Below are positions 35,226 through 44,566 of a DNA stretch of 64,000 nucleotides, in pieces. Position numbers and translations under genes: made by a program. Source of the DNA: Variovorax sp. J22P240 (lineage in GTDB: Bacteria; Pseudomonadota; Gammaproteobacteria; Burkholderiales; Burkholderiaceae_C); assembly GCF_030316855.1 (NCBI RefSeq), contig NZ_JASZYR010000013.1, positions 62,001 through 126,000 on the forward strand, in the 5' to 3' direction. The notes below the pieces were generated by a model, which saw only the letters and a list, made by a program, of their open reading frames with translations, was not told the origin of the DNA and ran no database searches. Positions within the stretch are counted from its first letter, which is position 1; the number at the start of each line of letters is the position of its first letter.

Positions 35226-37082
35226 TCAACCAAAGTGGAAGCGAAAGTCGCAGCCCGCCGCCGGGACCCAACCCGGGTCGCGGTCGAGCCCCGCGAGCCG
35301 CACTGTCAACGGCAGGGCGTCGAGCGGAAGGTACAGGTCGAGCCGTTCGCCGCTGTCCTGCAGCCGCGCCGGCAACTCCAGCATGGATGCGAGGCGCCGC
35401 CGCGGCGGGATCGGATCGCCGTCATCCAGCGCCAGCGCCAGGCGTGCATGCAGGTAGGGCCACAGCGACTCGGGGCAGCCATGGCGTTGGAGACGAGGGC
35501 TGCGCAATCGGGCGGCCGCAGGCCCAGCGACCACCGTGTGCCGGATGCGCGGCCGGGACCCGAGGCCGAGTCGGATTGCCTCGTTGTCAATCAGCGCTTC
35601 GCAAGCGCCGGCCGCTGCGGCCAGGTTGCACACGCAGAAACCCGCCGGGTGCATCAGGCTGAATCGACCGTCACGCCAGGAGGCGCGCCATGGCGCCTGC
35701 GTCGCCGGGAAGGGATCGAGCCACGCCGGCTCGATCCGCCAATCGGTTTCCCGAAGTACGGCGCGCGCTCGGTCGGCAGCGGCATCGCGCCTCGCCAGCC
35801 ACCGGAAAAGGGCATCCTCGCGGAATGACGGATCGCACCACATCCGTCCCGCCAGCCACAGGAAGCGCCACGGCGTGCAAGCGAGCCCCTTGTGAGCGGG
35901 CATCGTGAAATCGCCATACAGCGACAACTGCAGCGCTGCGTTGAGCACAAACAACAGGCCGCCCCAGCGCGTGTCGATGGACGTGGGCAACGGTGAAGCC
36001 GCTAGTGATTCGCCGGTATCGCTCCAACAGGCCTGTCGCCGAGGGGAGGCCAGCGGCGTAGGGCACCAGGAGGGCATCGCCAGATCGCCCAGCGGCATCG
36101 TTGCGGCGCGCGGTGCTTTCGACGCCTGCGCGCCTGACACCTGACGCGCGACAGCCGCCGCCTCGGAGCGCGGCGCGGTCTGCGGCGTGGCGGACGTGGG
36201 CCGGACCCGCGGCGCCATGGCTGGATCCTCGGATCGACCTGATGCCACGGCGCGCTGCTCGACCCGCGCAGCTTCGGCAGCCTTCCACGGCTGCGGCCGC
36301 GGCCCGGCGAGCGCTGCGAGGAATGCAGCCAAGCACGCGGCCCGGTCCGGCGTGCGCGCAGCGCCCGCATCGACGGCCAACTCCGAGCAAAGCAAGCGCA
36401 GCCGCTCGGAGCGTGACCTAGCGATGTCCTCGTTCGCGCCGCAGGGCGGCGCCACGCCGACCCTCTTTGACGGCGCAGCCGCGAACCTGGCCGGGGCCGC
36501 CGAGCGCGCCTGTACCGCGCCCTGCAGCACCCACGTTGCGACTTCGGAGGCGATGGTGAAGACCTGCGCCAGCGCCGTCAGCAGCGCTGCCTGATCGGGT
36601 GCCGGCCAGCGCGCGAGCCATTGCTGGGCGCGCCTCGCTCCCAGCCGCTGAATGGCGCGCGGCACGGCGCGCGGCGTCTGCAGCCAAGCCGCCACGCCGG
36701 CCAAGGATTGCGACGGGATCGTCCCCAAGGTGCGCCACCACCAGCGCGTGCTCAAGGCGCCCGAGAGTGCATCGCGCGCGATGCACGCAAGAAGTTCGGC
36801 TTCGTCCGCAAACCAGACTACATCCGCATCGGCATTGTCGCGGGCGGGACGGTGGGCGCCGGCGAGCAGCACGGCGAAGCGGCCGTAGCGGGTGGCGCGG
36901 TCGTTGTCCACGACATCGCGCCAGCGCATGTCCAGATGCCGCACCAGCACGATGGCCTGTGACGGAAGGCCATGCTGCGCCGGATCGCAATCGGCCAGCC
37001 ATTGCTCCAGGCCCAGCCGCAAACGAGGCGCACCGGCCATGCGGTGCGGCACCCGCGCCAGGCGGATGGCACCGGCTCTCAC
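35226..37082 (-). CDS. Conserved-type eCIS-locus protein, function unknown
   Basis: A 618-residue protein. The GTG at 37082 is chosen because GGAGGG lies 8 bases upstream; the frame extends to 37166 only through a structured non-coding region (hairpin and T-arm-like element). The N-terminal 200 residues are predicted helical, a central about 90-residue stretch is Ala/Pro-rich linker, and the C-terminal half contains TRWGGLLFVLNAALQLSLYG. A GGLLFxLN element of this kind is typical of an unannotated protein that precedes the AAA+ ATPase in proteobacterial eCIS loci, as far as remembered. A tape-measure or assembly-chaperone role is conceivable because no other tape-measure candidate exists, but nothing proves it. 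It ends 5 bases before the ATPase gene. Confidence 0.6.
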   Translation of the reverse strand: MRAGAIRLARVPHRMAGAPRLRLGLEQWLADCDPAQHGLPSQAIVLVRHLDMRWRDVVDNDRATRYGRFAVLLAGAHRPARDNADADVVWFADEAELLACIARDALSGALSTRWWWRTLGTIPSQSLAGVAAWLQTPRAVPRAIQRLGARRAQQWLARWPAPDQAALLTALAQVFTIASEVATWVLQGAVQARSAAPARFAAAPSKRVGVAPPCGANEDIARSRSERLRLLCSELAVDAGAARTPDRAACLAAFLAALAGPRPQPWKAAEAARVEQRAVASGRSEDPAMAPRVRPTSATPQTAPRSEAAAVARQVSGAQASKAPRAATMPLGDLAMPSWCPTPLASPRRQACWSDTGESLAASPLPTSIDTRWGGLLFVLNAALQLSLYGDFTMPAHKGLACTPWRFLWLAGRMWCDPSFREDALFRWLARRDAAADRARAVLRETDWRIEPAWLDPFPATQAPWRASWRDGRFSLMHPAGFCVCNLAAAAGACEALIDNEAIRLGLGSRPRIRHTVVAGPAAARLRSPRLQRHGCPESLWPYLHARLALALDDGDPIPPRRRLASMLELPARLQDSGERLDLYLPLDALPLTVRLAGLDRDPGWVPAAGCDFRFHFG

Positions 37083-37109
37083 TGGCCGGCCCTCCGCCGC
37101 GAAGGATTC

Positions 37110-37136
37110 GGGGGCGGGCTTTGAACACCCGCCCCC
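37110..37136 (-). other. Strong GC hairpin in the eCIS operon gap
   Basis: GGGGGCGGG (37110-37118) and CCCGCCCCC (37128-37136) form a perfect 9-bp stem with a 9-base loop. It lies between the tail-fibre-like gene and the 618-residue gene, 28 bases before the latter's start. No T-run follows on the minus strand, so it is not a classic terminator; attenuation, RNA stability or an RNase entry barrier are possible. Confidence 0.6.
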
Positions 37137-37142
37137 ACGTGC

Positions 37143-37159
37143 GCAGGATTCGAACCTGC
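37143..37159 (-). other. tRNA T-arm-like element
   Basis: On the minus strand GCAGG-TTCGAAT-CCTGC is a perfect T-arm (5-bp stem, TTCRANY loop). It is followed by GCACGTG, which can pair at six of seven positions (one G-U) with AGCGTGC about 50 bases upstream (37201-37207), like an acceptor stem. A believable anticodon arm is missing and no CCA follows. It is therefore reported as a tRNA-like element or relic, not as a tRNA gene. Confidence 0.45.
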
Positions 37160-37215
37160 CTGGCAAGACGTCAATCCCACCCTACCTACCATGGCCCGCA
37201 CGCTAAACCTGTTCA

Positions 37216-39549
37216 TTAGACACCCACGTTGTCGTTCCCGCGCAAGAGCTCGCGCACATTGGGTTGGCAATGGATCACTTCGCCCGCCTCGTCCAGGTTG
37301 GCGTCGAACACCCAGACACAGGTGTCCCTTGCTGGCAGCGGCGGCAGCGGCTGGAAGCTGATGCCGATCGACGTGCCGCGCATGTGATTGACGCGAAGCG
37401 CAAGGTGCAGGCCGTAGACGCCGGTGAGCCGGATCGCTTCCATCGCCGTGGTGCTCGCCAGGGCGCCTTCGGCCGCCACTCGGTTGCCTTCAAGCAGCAG
37501 CGACACGGCATTGCCTACGAAGATGCCGAACCGATTGCGATTGCGGTCACGCGGGCCAAGCGAAACACGCACCGTGTTGTGCGAGATCACGGCCCGCTGG
37601 ATCTGCAGGGGCTGACGGTCCTCCTTGCCGGACAGTCCGAGCGAGATGCCCTGCGCGGCGGAATCGACGAAGTTGTGCTCGACGTGCACGTCGGTCGCCA
37701 GGCGCCCGGCGACAACGATGCCGCGCTCGGGCGGACGGTCGGCCTTGACAGCCACGATCCGGTTGTGCCGGAGGTCCGTCAACGCGCAGTCCACACACAG
37801 GATGCCGAGTTGCGCTTCCCCGACAAGCACCTCGCAGTCCGCAATGCCGACACGGCTCGGCACCTCTACTGTGCCCGGGGTGTCGATCTGCCGCACGACG
37901 ATGCCGCCGGCACCCAGCGCGGAGCCCCCGCCGCATCGCGCCGCGACGCGCTCGATGTGCACTTGTGGCACGCCGATGACCGTCAGCGCACCCAACAGGC
38001 CCGAGCCCAACTCTTGCTTGCCAGGCCCCACGCGGCCGGTGTGCAACGTAAGGTCGCTCACCTTGACTGACGTGCACTGCTCGATCAGGAGCGCGGCTTC
38101 TGCGGTATCGCAATGCAGCTGCGAGCCGCCGCCACCGCCATGGATAACCACGTGCCGGAATCCGTGCACGCGCAACGGCTGGACCAGCGGGTAGTCACCA
38201 GACTCGAAGCACAAACGCAGGTCGCTGTTGGCCGGCAGGGCATTGATGCGGGCCTGCGCATCGATGCCGGGCCACAGGACCAGTTCGCCGCAGGTGCGAC
38301 CGCGCAACGCGTCGATGGCCGACTGCACGTCTTCAATGCCAGGCAGGCGGGCGCGCGCGCCGTCGAGCCAGACCTCTTCGGCATGCGGAGCGTTGGGCGC
38401 CTCGCGCACGAACAGCCACGGCCCGTCACCGCCGACACGGTAGACCCGGAAGCGCGGCGTCGGCGCTGTCGCAGCGAGGTCGACCGGGTCGCGCCGCAGC
38501 GCCTGCGACAGCAGTGCCCGCACATCGCCCGCTGCCAGCGCAACGGTGCGCGCCGGCTTGCGGGTGTCCAGGAAGGTCGCCCAGTCGATCTGTCGCGCGC
38601 CGGTGGCATCCAGGAAACCGGCCGGCGGCAGCCAACTGAACCAGTCGGCAGCACGCAGGCCCGGCAGCGAGGCGGTCGGAATTTCCAGCAACTGTTCCTG
38701 GAACTGCGCCAACTGGGCCTCGCCCAGCGCGTCGAGCTGCTCGCCGAGCCATGCGCTCCAAGGCGGTGAGGCCGGCTGGCTTGCTACGCGGCGTCGCACC
38801 GACCAGCAATCGACGAACACGACGCCAGGGGTGGCGGCCAGGTAGACCAGCGCGAGTGGGACCTCGCAGTCGCTCAGGCCAACTGCGTCGAGCAGGCCCG
38901 GCTCGGCGGGGATGCCCATCCGGCCATGCGCCTTGGCCAGTCCCGGGAAGCCAAGGCAGTTGTAGGCCACTGCGCTGCGCCACTTCGATACTGCCGCCGC
39001 GGCGAGCGAATTGCTGCTGGACGCCGGGTCGACGCGCAGCAGTCGGAACTGCACGGCTTCGACCATCGCATCGGTGTTGCAGCGCACGTTGCCGGGCTCG
39101 AGCGCCAGCACCGGTGCCTTGCCGAGAGCGACCGTGACCGGCGCCAGAGTGAGCAGGTACAGCCCATCGCCAGCAACATAGCCGCCGCTGAGCGGCTGGC
39201 ACCGAGCGAAGCCGCCGGTCGTCGGCGGTACCACCGGATCGGCCGGAGGCACGAGCGCCAGGACCTGCTGCGCATTCAGGCACAGCGTCTGGCCGGCGTG
39301 GCTGATCGCCAGTCCCCGCTTGATCGTCAGCCGGCGCTGCAGCGCGTTGTCGACCTCGACTTCCAGACCCTGGACGATGCCGGCACCGATGCCTTGGCCA
39401 AGGCGCTCGTCGGCCTCGTGCTGCGCGACCTGGGTGCGCGCCATGTCGGCACTGGTCACCAACCGGCCATTGAAGAAGTTGACGTTGCGAATCGCCTGCT
39501 CGGACACCAGCGGCATGCCGAGGCTCAGGGGGCTGGAGATTGTGGTCAT
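37216..39549 (-). CDS. eCIS fibre-like protein with beta-helix region
   Basis: A 777-residue protein. The N-terminal about 100 residues (VNFFNGRLVTSADMARTQVA, then GIGAGIVQGLEVEVD and RRLTIKRGLAISHAGQTLC) share a domain with the next upstream protein (NYVLGMLLGVDDF...GTAHGLQVVVE...APGMAWLPSG). From about 460 to 720 the sequence is a right-handed parallel beta-helix type, with many short strands such as LRVHGFRHVVIHGGGG, VSDLTLHTGRVG and VKADRPPERGIVVAGRL. Beta-helices occur in tail spikes that bind or cut surface glycans. The shared N-terminal domain would be the docking piece on the baseplate. Starts 7 bases after the neighbouring fibre-like gene. Confidence 0.65.
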   Translation of the reverse strand: MTTISSPLSLGMPLVSEQAIRNVNFFNGRLVTSADMARTQVAQHEADERLGQGIGAGIVQGLEVEVDNALQRRLTIKRGLAISHAGQTLCLNAQQVLALVPPADPVVPPTTGGFARCQPLSGGYVAGDGLYLLTLAPVTVALGKAPVLALEPGNVRCNTDAMVEAVQFRLLRVDPASSSNSLAAAAVSKWRSAVAYNCLGFPGLAKAHGRMGIPAEPGLLDAVGLSDCEVPLALVYLAATPGVVFVDCWSVRRRVASQPASPPWSAWLGEQLDALGEAQLAQFQEQLLEIPTASLPGLRAADWFSWLPPAGFLDATGARQIDWATFLDTRKPARTVALAAGDVRALLSQALRRDPVDLAATAPTPRFRVYRVGGDGPWLFVREAPNAPHAEEVWLDGARARLPGIEDVQSAIDALRGRTCGELVLWPGIDAQARINALPANSDLRLCFESGDYPLVQPLRVHGFRHVVIHGGGGGSQLHCDTAEAALLIEQCTSVKVSDLTLHTGRVGPGKQELGSGLLGALTVIGVPQVHIERVAARCGGGSALGAGGIVVRQIDTPGTVEVPSRVGIADCEVLVGEAQLGILCVDCALTDLRHNRIVAVKADRPPERGIVVAGRLATDVHVEHNFVDSAAQGISLGLSGKEDRQPLQIQRAVISHNTVRVSLGPRDRNRNRFGIFVGNAVSLLLEGNRVAAEGALASTTAMEAIRLTGVYGLHLALRVNHMRGTSIGISFQPLPPLPARDTCVWVFDANLDEAGEVIHCQPNVRELLRGNDNVGV

Positions 39550-39556
39550 GGCGCCC

Positions 39557-41566
39557 TCAGAATCGGCTCACTTCGACCTGGAACCGGAATGCGAACTCGC
39601 CGCGCAGGATCTGCTGGTCGGCCAGCAGAAGCACCCGGAAGTCGATCAAGTTCTCCCCTTCGATCCTGAGCTCGTCGAGCAGGAACAGCCGGAATCCGAA
39701 AGTCATGCCGCTGGTCCAGATCGGCGTGAGCTTGACGATGTAGTTGGGAAGTCCTCTGGCGTCCTGCACCGTCGCACGGAAGTCGATCACCTCCTGGAGG
39801 AACTCCTGCTGATCGACCGGCGTGCCGCGCGCCATCAGCCTTCCGTAGCCTGCCGGCGAGGGCTGCATGGTGGTCGCGACCTGGCCGTTGCGCAGCGCCA
39901 GGTGCACCTCCCCCGCGGCCACGATTTCGTAGGCCTCGGCGGTGCCGCGACCCACGAACCGGCCCGTGATCGTCGGCGGCGCTGGGGGCGGGGCCGGCAG
40001 GTCGATCGCTCGCCACTCGCCGCTGACGAAGCCCAGGACCTGATCAGCTGCCGGATTGGGTGCATTGAGCGTGCGCCCCTGCAGGCTGTCGAGCCGGTTG
40101 GTGCCCATGGTGCCAGACACGTCGCCGGCGAGGTCCGGTACCGGCGCCGCAACCGGCACGTCCACCGGCACCCACTGATTGCCAACGAAGCGCAGCATCT
40201 GGTTGGCTGCGGGAGCGCGTGCGTTCAGCAGATGGCCCTGGAGGCGCGTGATTTCGTTGGCGGCGGGTGCGCCGCCGACATCGCCACCCAGGTCGGGCAG
40301 GGTGGTGTCGACGTCGCGCGGCGTCCATTGGCCGCTATCGAATGTCAGCACCTGCCCGTCGACCATCGGACTGCCCAAGACCAGCGGCACGCCTTGCAGG
40401 CTCTCGATGCGCCCGTCCTCGATCGTGCCGGACAGATCACCGCCCAGCGCCGGCAACTCGGGCAACTCGGGAGTTCCGTGCGTGTGGTCTGCGCGCGCGT
40501 ACTCGAGCGCCGTGCCGCTGGCAGGCAACTGGCCGAACGCTGTTTCCGGCACGACGAAATCGCCGGGGTCCGCACCCCATTGCCGCAGGATCAGCTCCTG
40601 CACCATGCGCAAGCTCAGCAGCACCGGGCGGCGGCTTTCGTCGATCTCGACGGGCGATCCCTGGTCGCTCACGACCCAGCTGCCGCCCGCGAGTGTCGGC
40701 ATCACGTCGATATCGAGTTGCGCCAGCAGCACCGCATCGTCCGCCGGGGCGATCGGCGTGGCGCTGCAGCCGCAGTCGGCACGCGCCATCCAGAGGGGCC
40801 GCAGCTCGGTCGTCCAGAGCCTCAGCCCGGCCCTGAACAGCGCTTCGTTGGTGCCGGCGGGGGCGGCGCCGGTCATGTAGTCTGGCGGCGACACGGGCGG
40901 CGAACCCGGCTCGAGCCAGTCGCGCGCCGCTTCACGCACCTGCTCGATGAAGGCGGCCTCGTCGAGCGGCGGAGACGTCGGGGCCAAGGGCAGGCGCACC
41001 AGCCAGTCGACGAAGTCGCGCAAGGCGTCTTCCTCGCGCTGGTTCGGCGGCACGAGCCGCAACTCAAGCCGGAAGCTGTCGGCAATGCGCGACGGCTTCA
41101 TCAACTCCTCCTCGCTGCGGCAAGGGTCACCCGGAATCGGAACGTTGTCGGTCAGGCACTGCACGTAAGACAGCACCAGATAGAGCGTCAGGCGTGGCGG
41201 CGAGGAGGCGCTGTCCGCCAGCGCCGCCTGGACCTCGATCGAATGTGCCGCGATCCAGTCGTTGAGGCTGGCGCACTGCTCGCTGTCGACACACACCGGC
41301 GTGCCCGACGGCAGCCATGCCATGCCGGGCGCGACCCGCAGCCTCGCCCCGTTGTCGCCACCGGGCTCGACGACCACCTGCAGGCCGTGCGCTGTGCCGT
41401 AGCCGAGCAACTCGCGCGCCAGTTCACGTCGTCGGGAACCGTTGTAGGCCGACTCCTGGACGAAGTCGTCCACACCCAAAAGCATGCCCAGCACGTAGTT
41501 GACGCGCTTGCACGAGTCCGCCGCAACCAGACCGGGCCCGGGATTGTTGGGGGCGCAGCACGCCAT
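39557..41566 (-). CDS. eCIS fibre-like protein with three shaft repeats
   Basis: A 669-residue protein. Residues 1-105 contain the same docking-type domain as the following gene product (RVNYVLGMLLGVDDF; ELLGYGTAHGLQVVVE). Residues about 355-364 carry YARADHTHGT, the HTH motif of trimeric phage tail fibres that bind metal along the axis. Directly after come three tandem repeats of about 52 residues (residues 371-523) of pattern LGGDLSGT...RI.SLQG..L...P...QVL.F.SG.W. The C-terminal 140 residues are beta-rich (FGFRLFLLDELRIEGENLID). This is the layout of a receptor-binding fibre: base, shaft, tip. Starts 15 bases after the gpI-containing gene. Confidence 0.7.
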   Translation of the reverse strand: MACCAPNNPGPGLVAADSCKRVNYVLGMLLGVDDFVQESAYNGSRRRELARELLGYGTAHGLQVVVEPGGDNGARLRVAPGMAWLPSGTPVCVDSEQCASLNDWIAAHSIEVQAALADSASSPPRLTLYLVLSYVQCLTDNVPIPGDPCRSEEELMKPSRIADSFRLELRLVPPNQREEDALRDFVDWLVRLPLAPTSPPLDEAAFIEQVREAARDWLEPGSPPVSPPDYMTGAAPAGTNEALFRAGLRLWTTELRPLWMARADCGCSATPIAPADDAVLLAQLDIDVMPTLAGGSWVVSDQGSPVEIDESRRPVLLSLRMVQELILRQWGADPGDFVVPETAFGQLPASGTALEYARADHTHGTPELPELPALGGDLSGTIEDGRIESLQGVPLVLGSPMVDGQVLTFDSGQWTPRDVDTTLPDLGGDVGGAPAANEITRLQGHLLNARAPAANQMLRFVGNQWVPVDVPVAAPVPDLAGDVSGTMGTNRLDSLQGRTLNAPNPAADQVLGFVSGEWRAIDLPAPPPAPPTITGRFVGRGTAEAYEIVAAGEVHLALRNGQVATTMQPSPAGYGRLMARGTPVDQQEFLQEVIDFRATVQDARGLPNYIVKLTPIWTSGMTFGFRLFLLDELRIEGENLIDFRVLLLADQQILRGEFAFRFQVEVSRF
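39998..40456 (-). repeat. Three tandem fibre-shaft repeats, period about 52 residues
   Basis: Within the fibre-like gene the motif LGGDLSG, LGGDVGG, LAGDVSG recurs at residues 374, 426 and 479. Each copy continues with a RIxSLQG/RLQG/RLDSLQG step and ends with xLxFxxGxW. The coding DNA is diverged, so this is an old protein repeat, not a recent DNA duplication. Confidence 0.7.
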
Positions 41567-41581
41567 GGTGTCCTCCGTTCT

Positions 41582-44566
41582 TTAGCAGGCAAGCAGCAGG
41601 CGATCGCCTGGCACATGCCGTTCGAATGCCACGCGGCTGGCGCCGACGCGGCCGTTTCCGATGACGAGCTGGGGTGCCAGCTCGGGTGCGCGGCTTCCGA
41701 TGCCGAGCAGGCTGTCCAGCCCGACGCGCACCTGGCCAACGCGGAACATGGCCCAGTAGGACCGCACGTCGAACGCCGTGTGCGCCGGCTTTTCGAGACG
41801 CACCACGCGCTGTGCGAACTCGACCTGCCGGTCGAGCGCCGCAGCATCGGAGGACGGGCCGGCAGTGGGTAGCAGCACGCTGAAGCGATGTGCCGTCTGA
41901 GCCATCGCCTCGAGCCGCGTTTCGAACAATGCCCAGTCGGACAGTGCACGGGCGTTGGTCGGCAGCGCGTCGGGTGCCGGCACGAGGTCGAAGGACGGCC
42001 AGCGGCCCCAGGCGCCGATGAAGCCCGCGTCGTCCGCGCGAAGATAGCGACGCGCGAGGAAGACCTGCCAGCGCCCAAGCCAGCGCCGCAGATCCGGGCC
42101 GAGCCCGCCCGTGAGGAAGTCCTGCCAGACTCTCTGCTGCGCATCTGCGATGGGCCAGACGATCGGGAGCGTCGGCCCCATGCCGTGCTTGTTGGAGAGC
42201 GACGAGAGGAAGGCCTTCCAACTGGTCACCAAGGCACTCGCCAGCTGTGGCACCGAACCGATCTCCGCGAGGCAGAACGCGCTCCACGCCTGGAGCAAGC
42301 CAGGCGGCTCGGTCGGCGGAACGGGCGCAAACAGCGGCGAGCCGGCGTCCACGACGCCGGCGCGCTTCAGGGCCTCGGCATAGCGCAGCTGCAGGCCCTG
42401 TGCGCCTTCGGCCGGCGACCAGCGCGCGCCCGGTGCCACCCACCGCGGTGCATCGATGACGGTTTCGCCCAGTAGCGCGCGCGGCAACCGGCGCGTGAGG
42501 TAGCGCTCGACGATGCGGATGCCTCTGGGCTGGTCTTGGGAGCCGGCGGGAAGACCGAGATCCTCTGGCCTGACGCACGGTGACAGCACCAGCTGCGTCG
42601 CAAGGCGCAGGCCCTGCGTCGTGCCACGGTAGGCGTAGAGCGGCAACGCGAAGCGGATCAGCAGACGCTTGCGCTTCGCGTCCACCGCCCGGTCGAACAC
42701 CAGTCCCAGCCAACTGGCCAGCCAGTCCAGCGTCTCGTCTGGAGCCGTGCGCACGTCGAACAGCGCAGCAGCGGCGGCGATGCGATCTTCGAGCGCGGTA
42801 AAGCTGCCCTCGAAGTTCGCCAGGAAGCGCTCCAGGAAGTCGGCCGAGCTTTCGTCCTCGCGATAGACCGCCGGCAGATACTCGCGGGCGTAGGAAAAGC
42901 GCGGACTCCAGGCGCGCAGCGCGACCAGGCGCGGCGAGGCGAGTTCGTCGCCGGCAAGGACCAACCGCAACTGGAGATAGCGCCCGCGCGCGCGCTGGAA
43001 CAGCAGTTCCCACGAACCCCTGCCCGACGCGGCATCGGTATGCGCACCGGGGCCGTCGAGCAGCCACGGCAATTCCGCGCCGTTTGCTCGCAGCATGGGA
43101 TGGGGCTCGGCCAGGAAGCGCTGGTTCTCCAGCGCGGCCGACGCGTCGGCCGCGCGGCTTTCGATGGCCAACGTGCAGCCCGCGGGAATGCATCCATCGA
43201 TGACCAGGCGATGCCAGGTGCAGTCGGCGACCTCGCTGTCGAGGACCGGCGTGGTCAGCATCGCCCTCGCCGCGAAGCGTGGTCGCGCCTGGGACACCAA
43301 GGGCAGCCAGGTGCCGGCCCCGTCATACATGAGGCCTGTGTCCTGCGCCACCTCAATGTCCGCGACGTCCTGGGCGCGGCGTACCAGCCCCTTGCCGCCG
43401 AAACGGCGCATCGGAAGGCAGCTGTCGATCGGGTCCGCCGTCAGGGCGGGGCTCCCGCGCAACAGGTCGAAGGCGTAGCACTGGTTGCCTTCGTGCGAGG
43501 CGATCACTAGCCGCTGCGGCTGGTCGACGGCGCGGGGCGCGAGCGCGCAGTCGTAGCCGCGCAGCACAAAGTCCCGTCGGTCGCGCGCATCGATGAGATC
43601 GAGCACCCCGCGCGTGGAAGCACGCGCGGCGAGCACCCCGTCGACATACAAGCTCAGGAGCGCGAAGCCATCGGTGCCTGTGGCGTCCATCACGAGCACG
43701 GCATCGTCGGCCAACACCTCGACGGCCGCCGGATCACGACCGCCCGCGGCGTCGACGACCAACTCGAACCATGGACGGGCCGCAGCGACAGCAGGCGCTG
43801 CGCTCGCCCCGGCGGGCTGGGTGGGCTCGAAATCTTCCGCGCGCAAAGCATCGTTCGCTTCCACGGGGAAGCTCGCCTGCGTGCCGAGCCGGCGGTCCAG
43901 CATCCAGACCCGGGCGTGCGTCCGGTCCAGTACCGCCAGGCCGCCACAGGGACGCGCTGCCAGGTCGTGCGGCGCGAACGGCCACGCGGCTGGCCAGGCC
44001 AGTTCGAGCCCCGGCCCGCCTGCCACCAGGTCGAAGACGCGCAGGCCGCCCGGCTGCTGCGAACCATCTGCCGGCAGGCGGGGTGAGACGCCGGCGACAA
44101 GGTAGTGCTCGGTGGTCACGGCCAATCCGCGCAGCAGGCGGGCAGGGACCGCGGCGGCGGCGGCAGCGGGTGCGAAGTCGCCCTTGGCGTGCGGCGACGT
44201 GGCGGCGGGCGGGTCCGCGGGGGCGAAGAGCGAGACGGTGCGCGATCCGCTGGACAGCACATCGATTCGCGCCCCCGCCTCGGCCACCCAGTAGACGCTG
44301 CCGAACGCATCTGCCGCCGCGCCGAGCGGCCGCGAAGGGTCAGGCGGGGTGTCCTTGGCTGCAGCACGAAAGGGCAAAATTCGCCGCGACAACGACAGAC
44401 TGCCGGTGTCGGCATCGAAGGCCAGCGGCAGGCGGTCACGCCCCGCGGCAGTGGCCCAGCCCTCGGTCAACCGACGTTCGACGCCGTCGTCGTCCTCGTG
44501 CGTGCAGGAACCCCAGTCGGCCTGGCCGAGCAAGAGCTCGAAACGGCTGCCATTGGCGTCTTTCAT
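41582..44566 (-). CDS. Baseplate wedge protein with gpI-type tail domain
   Basis: A 994-residue protein. Residues about 540-720 match the P2 gpI-type tail domain: YLPAVYREDESSADFLERFL, then FEGSFTALEDRIAAAAALFD, DWLASWLGLVFDRAVD and LPLYAYRGTTQGLRLA. The first 520 residues look propeller-like, with strands such as GGLAVLDRTHARVWMLDRRL and RLVIASHEGNQCYAFDLL. The C-terminal about 250 residues include an Ala/Trp-rich helical part unlike gpI. The ATG at 44566 overlaps the stop of the gpJ gene (TGATG), and GGGAG lies upstream; a GTG two codons earlier is less likely. It should form the outer baseplate together with gpJ. Confidence 0.75.
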   Translation of the reverse strand: MKDANGSRFELLLGQADWGSCTHEDDDGVERRLTEGWATAAGRDRLPLAFDADTGSLSLSRRILPFRAAAKDTPPDPSRPLGAAADAFGSVYWVAEAGARIDVLSSGSRTVSLFAPADPPAATSPHAKGDFAPAAAAAAVPARLLRGLAVTTEHYLVAGVSPRLPADGSQQPGGLRVFDLVAGGPGLELAWPAAWPFAPHDLAARPCGGLAVLDRTHARVWMLDRRLGTQASFPVEANDALRAEDFEPTQPAGASAAPAVAAARPWFELVVDAAGGRDPAAVEVLADDAVLVMDATGTDGFALLSLYVDGVLAARASTRGVLDLIDARDRRDFVLRGYDCALAPRAVDQPQRLVIASHEGNQCYAFDLLRGSPALTADPIDSCLPMRRFGGKGLVRRAQDVADIEVAQDTGLMYDGAGTWLPLVSQARPRFAARAMLTTPVLDSEVADCTWHRLVIDGCIPAGCTLAIESRAADASAALENQRFLAEPHPMLRANGAELPWLLDGPGAHTDAASGRGSWELLFQRARGRYLQLRLVLAGDELASPRLVALRAWSPRFSYAREYLPAVYREDESSADFLERFLANFEGSFTALEDRIAAAAALFDVRTAPDETLDWLASWLGLVFDRAVDAKRKRLLIRFALPLYAYRGTTQGLRLATQLVLSPCVRPEDLGLPAGSQDQPRGIRIVERYLTRRLPRALLGETVIDAPRWVAPGARWSPAEGAQGLQLRYAEALKRAGVVDAGSPLFAPVPPTEPPGLLQAWSAFCLAEIGSVPQLASALVTSWKAFLSSLSNKHGMGPTLPIVWPIADAQQRVWQDFLTGGLGPDLRRWLGRWQVFLARRYLRADDAGFIGAWGRWPSFDLVPAPDALPTNARALSDWALFETRLEAMAQTAHRFSVLLPTAGPSSDAAALDRQVEFAQRVVRLEKPAHTAFDVRSYWAMFRVGQVRVGLDSLLGIGSRAPELAPQLVIGNGRVGASRVAFERHVPGDRLLLAC

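Noticed and set aside
35226..37166. Longer start of the 618-residue eCIS protein at 37166
   Set aside because: The extra 28 residues are encoded by the hairpin and T-arm-like sequence. A strong GGAGGG site points to the GTG at 37082.
37128..37207. Complete tRNA gene on the minus strand
   Set aside because: T-arm and most of an acceptor stem are present, but no acceptable anticodon arm can be drawn and the length is about 69 bases. Reported only as a tRNA-like element.
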